Positions 6,605 to 12,345 of a DNA stretch of 14,434 nucleotides are shown piece after piece (within the stretch, counting starts at the first letter, position 1; every line of letters begins with the position of its first letter). Location: contig CAKSEI010000017.1 of assembly GCA_934446285.1 (NCBI GenBank), positions 1 to 14,434 on the forward strand. The letters are read 5' to 3'. This DNA is from an uncultured Eubacteriales bacterium. Lineage in GTDB: Bacteria; Bacillota; Clostridia; Oscillospirales; CAG-272. Under the pieces are notes generated by a model. That model searched no databases, was not told the origin of the DNA, and saw nothing but the letters and a program-made list of their open reading frames with translations. The translations under genes were made by a program, and so were the position numbers.

Positions 6605-8740
6605 TTATTGCTTAACATAAGGTGTGCTCTGCGTGCCGCTCTGCGGCGCGTTTCTTTTTGCCCCGTTCTTTTTCGCACAGAGACGCATACCGAGGGTCGT
6701 GGCGCATATGAGCTTATCACACAGCATCAAAAGCGACGGCAGTATAAGTATTACGCACAGCATGCTGACAACCGCTCCGCGCGCCATGAGCATACACATC
6801 GAGCTGATTATGTCTATATCCGAGTAAACGGCGACACCGAACGTCGCGGCGAACAGCCCCATACCCGATACGAGTATAGAAGGGATGGAGGTCGCAAGAG
6901 CCGTCCTTACGCTCTCTCCCTTGCTCTTTCCGCCGACGCGCTCGCTCTTGTAACGGGTGGTCATGAGTATCGCGTAGTCGACGGTCGCTCCGAGCTGAAT
7001 CGTGCTTATGCATATAGGCGCTATGAAGGGCAGCGACTGTCCGAGATAATGCGGCAGACCGAGGTTTATAAAGACCGCAAGCTCTATTACCGCTATGAGT
7101 ATGAAGGGCAGCGAGATGCTCTTCTCAACTATTGCGATTATAACGAATATAGCGACTATAGATACGGCGTTTACGACCTTGAAGTCGCGGTCGGTCGTTT
7201 CTATCATGTCTTTCATACAGGGAGCTTCGCCTATGAGCATTCCCGTTTCGTCGTATTTCTTGAGTATGGTATTGAGCTCATCTATCTGTTCGTTTACCGC
7301 GTCTGACGCGACCTTGTATTCGGAATTGATGAGCAGCAGCTCCCATCGGTCGCTCTTTAGTATGCTCTTAAGCTCATCGGGGAGTATCTCCTCGGGTACT
7401 CTGCTGCCGAGCACGGACTCAAGTCCGAGCACGTATTTCACTCCGTCGACCTGCTCCATCTCGTCAATCATCGACCTGACGTTCTTTGAGCCGAGGGTCG
7501 AGTCGACGAGCACCATGTGGGTGGAGGCTATGTCAAAGTCCTCCGAGAGCTTGGAGTTCGCTATGACATACTCCATATCCTGCGGCAGGCACTCGCCCAT
7601 GTCGTAGTAGACCTCATTGTTCGTTTTGTTATACCCGTAAAGAGCGGGAGTGACGAGCAGCGCGAATATCACGAGAAATACGGGAAAGATTTTTGTTATC
7701 CCGCCCGCGAGACGCGTCATGTCGGGGATGAGCGAGCGGTGCTTTGTCTTTTGCAGAGGCTTATCGAAAACAAGGATAAGCGACGGCAGCACCGTTACGC
7801 AGCCGATAACTCCGAGGATAACGCCCTTTGCCATTACTATACCGAGATCGCGTCCGAGGGTAAAGGTCATGAAGCAGAGCGCGGCAAAGCCCGCGACGGT
7901 CGTAATTGAGCTCCCGACGACGGAGGTAAGCGTCTCGTGTATTGCCGCAGCCATAGCCTCATTGCGGTCGGAATATTTTTCTCTCTGCTCGTTGTAGCTG
8001 TGCCAGAGGAATATCGAATAGTCCATGGTAACGGCAAGCTGCAGCACCGCCGAGAGCGCTTTTGTTATGTATGATATCTCGCCGAGGAAGTAGTTTGAAC
8101 CGAGGTTCATCAAAATCATCATACCGATTGAGGCGAGGAACACAAAAGGCACGAGCCAGCCGTCAAGCAGTATGAGCATGGCAAGGCAGGCAAAGAGTAC
8201 GGCAAGACCTACATAGATAGGCTCTTCCCTCTCGCAGAGGTCCTTTAAGTCTGTGACAAGCGCCGACATTCCGGAGACGAAGCAGCTCTTGCCCGCGACG
8301 CTCCTTATATCGCGTATCGCGTCCATGGTCACATCGGCTGACGTGGAGGTATCGAAGAATACCGCCATCATGGTAGAGTGGTCTGTATTGAATTCATCGT
8401 AGATTTCGTCGGGGAGCAGCTCCTTCGGTATCGATATGTCGGCAAGCGACGAGTACCAGAGCACCGTCTCGACGTGGTCTACCTCTTTTATTTTATCTAC
8501 GAGCCGGGCTACGTCCTTATCGGGCATATCCTCTACTATTATCAGAGAAAACGCGCCCTTGCCGAAGTCCTCGAGCAGCTCGTCCTGACCCTTTACCGTG
8601 TCCATGCTGTCGGGCAGATAATTCAGCATATCGTAGTTTACTCTTGTCGCTATCATACCGATAACCGACGGCACGAGCAGCGCTATCGATATTATCAGAA
8701 TGAGTATGCGGTGCTTTACTACCGCCTTTGCAAATCGCAT
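6605..8740 (-). CDS. MMPL-family RND transporter, 12 membrane segments
   Basis: The product is 711 residues in two homologous halves. TM1 is at 12-31, an extracytoplasmic loop at 32-175 and TM2-6 at 176-325. TM7 is at 351-370, a second loop at 371-525 and TM8-12 at 526-675. Each half keeps the Asp-Tyr pair of the MmpL proton relay: TMDYS at D240-Y241 and TVDYA at D588-Y589. The C-terminal 30 residues are basic and cytoplasmic. MMPL proteins use proton-motive force to export lipids or hydrophobic molecules; the substrate here is unknown. The gene begins 3 bases after the HdeD stop, and AGGCAGGA within the last HdeD codons (8748-8755) is the likely ribosome site, so translation is probably coupled. 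The heptad-repeat gene follows 19 bases downstream. Length and layout fit the small Gram-positive members of the family. Confidence 0.93.
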   Translation of the reverse strand: MRFAKAVVKHRILILIISIALLVPSVIGMIATRVNYDMLNYLPDSMDTVKGQDELLEDFGKGAFSLIIVEDMPDKDVARLVDKIKEVDHVETVLWYSSLADISIPKELLPDEIYDEFNTDHSTMMAVFFDTSTSADVTMDAIRDIRSVAGKSCFVSGMSALVTDLKDLCEREEPIYVGLAVLFACLAMLILLDGWLVPFVFLASIGMMILMNLGSNYFLGEISYITKALSAVLQLAVTMDYSIFLWHSYNEQREKYSDRNEAMAAAIHETLTSVVGSSITTVAGFAALCFMTFTLGRDLGIVMAKGVILGVIGCVTVLPSLILVFDKPLQKTKHRSLIPDMTRLAGGITKIFPVFLVIFALLVTPALYGYNKTNNEVYYDMGECLPQDMEYVIANSKLSEDFDIASTHMVLVDSTLGSKNVRSMIDEMEQVDGVKYVLGLESVLGSRVPEEILPDELKSILKSDRWELLLINSEYKVASDAVNEQIDELNTILKKYDETGMLIGEAPCMKDMIETTDRDFKVVNAVSIVAIFVIIAIVEKSISLPFILIAVIELAVFINLGLPHYLGQSLPFIAPICISTIQLGATVDYAILMTTRYKSERVGGKSKGESVRTALATSIPSILVSGMGLFAATFGVAVYSDIDIISSMCMLMARGAVVSMLCVILILPSLLMLCDKLICATTLGMRLCAKKNGAKRNAPQSGTQSTPYVKQ

Positions 8741-8743
8741 TGT

Positions 8744-9343
8744 TTAATCCTGCCTTTCATCGTCAAAGAAATCTGCCTCGATTTCATCGGGGCGCTGATG
8801 CCCTATTATCTTTACCGCGGTTATCATCGTGATGATATTGAGTATACCCTCACACAGCATCGAGATGCCCGTGAGCACCGCGAGCACGCGTGCGCTGTCG
8901 GCGGGACGTGCTACGAGCAGCGCGCCGAAGACAACGGTTGCGAGCGCGGGTATCAGTATCACCCACCAGTCGCCGATGCCGAACGAACGTGAGTCAAACG
9001 ATATCTGCACCTTGAAGAGTCCGTCGGCGAGAAAATAAAGCCCGAGAGTTATGCATATAAAGTTCATCAGGCTGCCGGGACGGAAGAGCATAACCGCACC
9101 GAGAATAATCATTACTATCCCGAGGGTAAGGTCGTACTGAAAGGCGAGACGGTACAAATCCTTTGAAAAATAACCGATAAGTCTTATTATTCCGAAGACT
9201 ATCATGACGGCGCCGCAGATGACGCCCACAGCCGTAATGGAAAAGTCCGGGACGGCTATCAACACTGTGCCGAGCACGCAGAGGATTAAGGACATGACAA
9301 TATATCCTATCTTTGCGGCTCTCATGGGAGCGACTGAACGCAT
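8744..9343 (-). CDS. HdeD/DUF308 family six-helix membrane protein
   Basis: The product is 199 residues with six predicted membrane helices, around 12-31, 36-57, 70-87, 92-112, 125-145 and 151-178. Each pair is joined by a short turn with the family's G-x-x-x/FRPG-type pattern (LFRPGSLM at 86-93, VARPADSARVL at 144-154). The C-terminus is short and acidic (DEIEADFFDDERQD). The HdeD family (DUF308) is named from an E. coli acid-resistance membrane protein; its biochemical role is not established. ATG 9343 is chosen because AAAGGAG (9351-9357) sits seven bases upstream; Met7 is less well placed. It is the first gene of the operon, so its product may assist or stabilise the transporter (inference). 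Confidence 0.88.
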   Translation of the reverse strand: MRSVAPMRAAKIGYIVMSLILCVLGTVLIAVPDFSITAVGVICGAVMIVFGIIRLIGYFSKDLYRLAFQYDLTLGIVMIILGAVMLFRPGSLMNFICITLGLYFLADGLFKVQISFDSRSFGIGDWWVILIPALATVVFGALLVARPADSARVLAVLTGISMLCEGILNIITMITAVKIIGHQRPDEIEADFFDDERQD

Positions 9344-9385
9344 GGCAATTCTCCTTTCGCTATTTCACTTTCTTCTTACGCAGAA

Positions 9386-9391
9386 AGTATA
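9386..9391 (-). promoter_or_regulatory. Possible -10 of the HdeD-MMPL-heptad operon
   Basis: TATACT reads leftward about 45 bases before the HdeD start. No good -35 hexamer lies 16-18 bases further up, only a TTTTAA-like word. The true promoter may need an activator or lie elsewhere in the 9344-9540 gap. Confidence 0.3.
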
Positions 9392-9437
9392 CTACGAGCC
9401 GCCGTTTTTTAAAATAGGCAAAAAGGGTGCCGTGACC

Positions 9438-9469
9438 TAAAACCGTACATAACGCGGGAAGTGTATAAT
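9438..9469. repeat. Two 12-base words repeated, in swapped order, at the end of the acetyltransferase gene
   Basis: TAAAACCGTACA (9438-9449) and GAAGTGTATAAT (9458-9469) both recur exactly at 10090-10101 and 10079-10090, where they encode the EVYNKTVQ end of the acetyltransferase. The order is reversed and the strand is the same. The origin is unknown: a local rearrangement remnant or chance. Confidence 0.5.
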
Positions 9470-9521
9470 TTTCAGACAAAAACGCTCTTTTGCCCAAAAA
9501 CCGTCCCGCTCGCTGCCTGCC

Positions 9522-9550
9522 TTGCGCACCGCGGCTTTTTATGATAAAAT
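9522..9550 (+). promoter_or_regulatory. Sigma-A-type promoter of the acetyltransferase gene
   Basis: -35 TTGCGC (9522-9527), a 17-base spacer and -10 TAAAAT (9545-9550). The predicted transcription start near 9557 lies after the first in-frame ATG (9554), which supports the start at 9575. Confidence 0.6.
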
Positions 9551-9574
9551 AGAATGAAACAAAAGGAGAAGCAA

Positions 9575-10108
9575 ATGAGAAAAATAAAAATCGGAGAATT
9601 CGACGCCGTTTTTAATATAATGAAAAATAGCTTTCCCCGCGACGAATACAGAGATAAGAGCGCGCAGAGGGCTCTGCTCGACAGGTCGCGCTACGCTCTT
9701 TACGTCGAGGAGGACGGCTATGGCGCGCCGGGTGCGTTCATCTCGATATGGCGCTTTGACGGCTTTACATATATAGAGCACTTCGCGGTGAAAGCTGACA
9801 TGAGAAGTACGGGCATCGGGGGACGGATGCTGACGGGACTTGAACAGGCAGAGAGGGACGCGGGGCGCAGACTGTGCCTTGAGGTCGAGCCTCCCTGCGG
9901 CGATATGCAGAGACGGCGTATCGGCTTTTATGAGAGAAACGGCTTCTCACTGAATTTTTATCCGTATGAGCAGCCGGCGTTTTCGGAGAATAAAAAGCCT
10001 GTACCGCTTTTGATAATGAGCACGTGCGGCACTCTCACGGAAGAGGAATTTTGCAGCGTGCGTGCACTTTTATACAAAGAAGTGTATAATAAAACCGTAC
10101 AAAATTGA
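9575..10108 (+). CDS. GNAT family N-acetyltransferase
   Basis: The product is 177 residues and spans one GNAT fold. The acetyl-CoA motif A is at 66-86: strand YIEHFAVKADMRS, then the pyrophosphate loop R-S-T-G-I-G-G-R (77-84; the family pattern is R/Q-x-x-G-x-G/A). The RIGFYERNGF helix-strand motif of the C-terminal part is at 115-124. The acyl acceptor cannot be predicted. A frame start exists at 9554, but GGAG (9565-9568) lies between the two ATGs, six bases before 9575, and the promoter -10 is only four bases upstream of 9554; I therefore use 9575. The gene is divergent from the HdeD operon and stands alone before the citrate synthase gene, with no clear terminator after it. Confidence 0.88.
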   Translation: MRKIKIGEFDAVFNIMKNSFPRDEYRDKSAQRALLDRSRYALYVEEDGYGAPGAFISIWRFDGFTYIEHFAVKADMRSTGIGGRMLTGLEQAERDAGRRLCLEVEPPCGDMQRRRIGFYERNGFSLNFYPYEQPAFSENKKPVPLLIMSTCGTLTEEEFCSVRALLYKEVYNKTVQN

Positions 10109-10127
10109 TTTTTATGCACCGGGACTA

Positions 10128-10156
10128 TTGATTTTCAGCGTCTTTGGGTATATAAT
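10128..10156 (+). promoter_or_regulatory. Sigma-A-type promoter of the citrate synthase-like gene
   Basis: -35 TTGATT (10128-10133), a 17-base spacer and a perfect -10 TATAAT (10151-10156). The predicted leader is about 25 bases and contains AAAGGAG (10174-10180), six bases before the ATG. Confidence 0.75.
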
Positions 10157-10186
10157 ATCAGCGTTAAAAAGTTAAAGGAGCACGAC

Positions 10187-11596
10187 ATGAAAAGGAAACA
10201 GGCAGGAGAACTATTTTACTCGGAGCAGACACACCTGCTCGAGCAGCACGCATATAAATACAGTTTGCAGGAGCGGGAAAAGCCGCAGCTGTACAGAAAC
10301 CTCTTTGATTATGACTCAATACCGAAGGTTTCTTTCAACCACCGCAGCGTGCCGATAAATATGCCCGACGAAATATGGATAACAGATACGACGTTCCGCG
10401 ACGGGCAGCAGTCCACCTCGCCTTTTACCGTAGAGCAGATTGTCGACCTCTACAAGCTGATGCACAGACTGGGCGGAGAGAAAGGCGTAGTCAGGCAGAG
10501 TGAGTTTTTCGTTTATACCGAAAAGGACAGACGCGCGGTCGAGAAATGCATAGAGCTCGGTTATGACTTCCCGGAGGTGACGACATGGATACGCGCCAAT
10601 GACGGCGACTTCAAGATTGTAAAGGATCTCGGGATAAAGGAGACGGGCGTGCTTGTCTCCTGCTCCGACTACCATATATATAAGAAAATGCACCTCAACC
10701 GCACCGAGGCGCTTGAAAAATATCTCGGAGTTGTGCGCAAGGTGCTTGAGAACGGTATAAGGCCGCGCTGCCACTTTGAGGACATAACGCGTGCGGATTT
10801 CTACGGCTTTGTACTGCCCTTTGCCACGGCGCTCAAGGATTTGGGAGATGAATACGGAGTTCCCGTTAAGATACGTGCGTGCGACACGATGGGCTACGGC
10901 GTTTCCTATCCCGGTGCTGCTCTTCCCCGCAGCGTACAGGGTATAATATACGGTCTGCAGCATTACGCGGGCATTACCTCGGATATGCTCGAGTGGCACG
11001 GTCACAATGACTTCTACAAGGTCGTGACAAATGCCTCCACCGCATGGCTGTACGGCGCGTCGAGCGTAAACTGCTCACTGCTCGGCATAGGCGAGAGGAC
11101 GGGCAACTGCCCGCTCGAGGCCATGGCTATAGAATACGCCTCGCTTCGCGGCACTCAGGACGGCATGGACCTCTCGGTCATAACCGAGATTGCAAAATAC
11201 TTTGAGGATGTTCTCGGACTTGATGTACCGCCGCGCACGCCTTTCGTCGGACGCGACTTCAACGTCACCCGTGCGGGAATACACGCAGACGGACTTTTAA
11301 AGGATGAGGAGATATACAATATTTTCAATACGAAAAAAATACTCAACCGACCCGCCTCCGTTGCCGTCGATGCACATTCGGGACTTGCGGGCATAGCGCA
11401 TTGGCTCAACCGCTTCTACCGTCTTGACGAGCGCGGGATAACCGTCGACAAGCGCGCACCGTTTATCATGAAAATGAAGGAGCGCATAGACGCTCTCTAC
11501 GAGGACGGCCGCACTACCGTAATGGGAGACTCCGAGCTTGAGTGGATACTGAAGGAAGTATGCCCCGAGGAGTATAAGCACTTCTCGCACGTGTGA
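10187..11596 (+). CDS. Re-citrate synthase-like enzyme (isopropylmalate/homocitrate synthase superfamily)
   Basis: The product is 469 residues. An N-terminal extension (1-60) is followed by an HMGL-type TIM barrel (about 62-340). Active-site motifs are visible: TDTTFRDGQQ (66-75, Arg71-Asp72), RCHFEDITRAD (194-204), HGHNDF (271-276, metal-binding His-x-His) and GIGERTGN (300-307). A C-terminal helical region (340-469) follows, but not the leucine-binding regulatory domain of LeuA. The sequence as a whole, including RLGGEKGVVRQSEFF (94-108) and TMGYGVSYPGAALPRSV (234-250), resembles from memory the Re-citrate synthase group first described in Clostridium kluyveri more than LeuA or NifV. It would condense acetyl-CoA with oxaloacetate to citrate, feeding 2-oxoglutarate and glutamate synthesis in an anaerobe. 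Other acyl-CoA/oxoacid pairs are possible. It has its own promoter, and no leucine or nitrogen-fixation genes lie nearby. Confidence 0.78.
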   Translation: MKRKQAGELFYSEQTHLLEQHAYKYSLQEREKPQLYRNLFDYDSIPKVSFNHRSVPINMPDEIWITDTTFRDGQQSTSPFTVEQIVDLYKLMHRLGGEKGVVRQSEFFVYTEKDRRAVEKCIELGYDFPEVTTWIRANDGDFKIVKDLGIKETGVLVSCSDYHIYKKMHLNRTEALEKYLGVVRKVLENGIRPRCHFEDITRADFYGFVLPFATALKDLGDEYGVPVKIRACDTMGYGVSYPGAALPRSVQGIIYGLQHYAGITSDMLEWHGHNDFYKVVTNASTAWLYGASSVNCSLLGIGERTGNCPLEAMAIEYASLRGTQDGMDLSVITEIAKYFEDVLGLDVPPRTPFVGRDFNVTRAGIHADGLLKDEEIYNIFNTKKILNRPASVAVDAHSGLAGIAHWLNRFYRLDERGITVDKRAPFIMKMKERIDALYEDGRTTVMGDSELEWILKEVCPEEYKHFSHV

Positions 11597-11601
11597 AAAA
11601 A

Positions 11602-11620
11602 GCACAGGAAAGACCTGTGT
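11602..11620 (+). terminator. Weak hairpin after the citrate synthase-like gene
   Basis: CACAGG-aaaga-CCTGTG (11603-11619), plus a G-U pair, lies six bases after the TGA. No T-run follows, so it may stabilise the 3' end rather than terminate strongly. Confidence 0.3.
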
Positions 11621-11641
11621 AAAGAAAATTGCAAAAAAATA

Positions 11642-11670
11642 TTGACAAATCGTCTGTCTTGTGGTATACT
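11642..11670 (+). promoter_or_regulatory. Consensus promoter of the tRNA-secG unit
   Basis: Perfect -35 TTGACA (11642-11647), a 17-base spacer and -10 TATACT (11665-11670). This is the strongest promoter in the window, as expected for a stable RNA gene. The transcription start should fall near 11676-11678. Confidence 0.85.
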
Positions 11671-11674
11671 CATC

Positions 11675-11704
11675 AAGTCAAGTGGGCGTTGCACCGCTTG
11701 ACTT
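11675..11704 (+). other. Leader hairpin between promoter and tRNA
   Basis: AAGTCAAGTGG pairs with CCGCTTGACTT (11 pairs, one of them G-U) around an 8-base loop. It would form at the very 5' end of the transcript, five bases before the tRNA. It probably guides or protects the 5' leader before RNase P cleavage; a regulatory role is possible. Confidence 0.5.
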
Positions 11705-11709
11705 CTTGC

Positions 11710-11786
11710 GGGCCATTAGCTCAGTTGGTCAGAGCAACCGGCTCATAACCGGTCGGTCCGGGGTTCGAGTCCCTGATGGCCCACCA
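11710..11786 (+). tRNA. tRNA with CAT anticodon (elongator Met or Ile2)
   Basis: This 77-base cloverleaf has encoded CCA (11784-11786). The acceptor stem GGGCCAT/ATGGCCC is fully paired, so it is not the initiator, which normally has a mismatched first pair. The anticodon stem is ACCGG/CCGGT with loop CTCATAA (anticodon 11744-11746). The T arm is CGGGG/CCCTG with loop TTCGAGT, and the discriminator is A. The TTAGCTCAGTTGGT D-arm and CTCATAA loop resemble isoleucine tRNAs whose C34 becomes lysidine, whereas elongator methionine tRNAs usually have a TTCATAC-like loop. Annotation tools often label such genes Met by anticodon alone. Confidence 0.95.
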
Positions 11787-11839
11787 TTTTTCGGGTAAAC
11801 CGCAAGGGCGCGTATGTCCTTTCGTGAGAATATATCATC

Positions 11840-11864
11840 CCCGCATTTCGGTGCGGGCAGGAGG
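11840..11864 (+). promoter_or_regulatory. Hairpin abutting the secG ribosome site
   Basis: CCCGCA (11840-11845) pairs with TGCGGG (11852-11857) around a 6-base loop, ending one base before AGGAGG (11859-11864). It could present or partly occlude the ribosome site; this is inference from position only. Confidence 0.35.
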
Positions 11865-11871
11865 ATCAATA

Positions 11872-12270
11872 ATGGATTTGGCTTTTTGTATAATATTGCT
11901 TGTCGCGGCGGTATTTCTCGTTGCGGCGGTACTTATGCAACACGGAAAAAGTTACGGTCTATCGGGTACAATCTCCGGCGGAGCGGAAACCTTTTTCGGC
12001 AAGAGCAAGGCTCAGACCCTCGATAAGGTTCTGTCAAAGGTAACCACTATTGTGGCAGTTATATTTTGCGTTTTGGTTCTTGTCATGTTCATGCTTCAGG
12101 GCAAGACGACCTCAAGCAGCACCGGCTCGACTACCAACTCCGGTCAGGGCACGAGTCAGTCTACAGAGTCAACGAACTCTACCGACCAGTCGGACGACGC
12201 AAGCGACTCTTCCGATACGGATGCGAGCGACTCTTCGGAGAGCAGCGCTCCTTCGGATGACGCAGAGTAA
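11872..12270 (+). CDS. secG: Protein translocase subunit SecG
   Basis: The product is 132 residues, with two membrane helices (about 2-22 and 56-76) joined by the family's conserved loop, QHGKSYGLSGTISGGAETFFG (23-43). SecG binds SecYE and aids SecA-driven export. A hydrophilic tail of about 55 residues follows (78-132), made almost only of Ser, Thr, Asp, Gly, Gln and Glu; most SecG proteins end soon after helix 2, so the tail is an added low-complexity region, probably facing outward if topology follows E. coli. ATG 11872 is chosen from AGGAGG (11859-11864), seven bases upstream; the frame extends back into the tRNA but cannot be coding there. No separate promoter is seen after the tRNA, so the gene is probably transcribed with it. 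The order tRNA, secG, rnr is common in Clostridia. Confidence 0.95.
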   Translation: MDLAFCIILLVAAVFLVAAVLMQHGKSYGLSGTISGGAETFFGKSKAQTLDKVLSKVTTIVAVIFCVLVLVMFMLQGKTTSSSTGSTTNSGQGTSQSTESTNSTDQSDDASDSSDTDASDSSESSAPSDDAE

Positions 12271-12282
12271 AATAACAAAGCC

Positions 12283-12314
12283 AATCCGCCGTATCAACGG
12301 CGGATTTTCTTTTT
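12283..12314 (+). terminator. Rho-independent terminator after secG
   Basis: A perfect 10-bp stem, AATCCGCCGT/ACGGCGGATT (12283-12306), with a 4-base loop is followed by TTTTCTTTTT (12305-12314). It lies 12 bases after the secG stop and separates secG from rnr. Partial readthrough may still feed rnr, since I see no good promoter between them. Confidence 0.9.
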
Positions 12315-12315
12315 A

Positions 12316-12329
12316 CCGCGTGCACGCGG
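12316..12329. other. 14-base perfect palindrome in the rnr leader
   Basis: CCGCGTGCACGCGG is its own reverse complement. It lies between the secG terminator and the rnr ribosome site (AAAGGTG, 12331-12337). It could be a protein-binding site; as RNA it could fold only with a small loop. Confidence 0.35.
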
Positions 12330-12345
12330 GAAAGGTGTGAGAAAT

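Noticed and set aside
6586..6720. 45-codon upstream extension of the heptad-repeat protein
   Set aside because: It overlaps the 3' end of the MMPL gene and lacks a ribosome site, while ATG 6585 has GGAGG in place and begins a proper signal sequence.
6419..7306. Long plus-strand frame (295 codons) antisense to the transporter operon
   Set aside because: It is opposite well-supported MMPL and heptad-gene coding, its product is Arg/Tyr-rich nonsense, and no ribosome site or family is recognised.
9554..9574. Earlier ATG for the acetyltransferase
   Set aside because: It lies only four bases after the predicted -10, before or at the transcript start, and the ribosome site lies downstream of it.
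11776..11871. 32-codon N-terminal extension of SecG
   Set aside because: It would start inside the tRNA 3' end; AGGAGG and the family's normal start point to ATG 11872.
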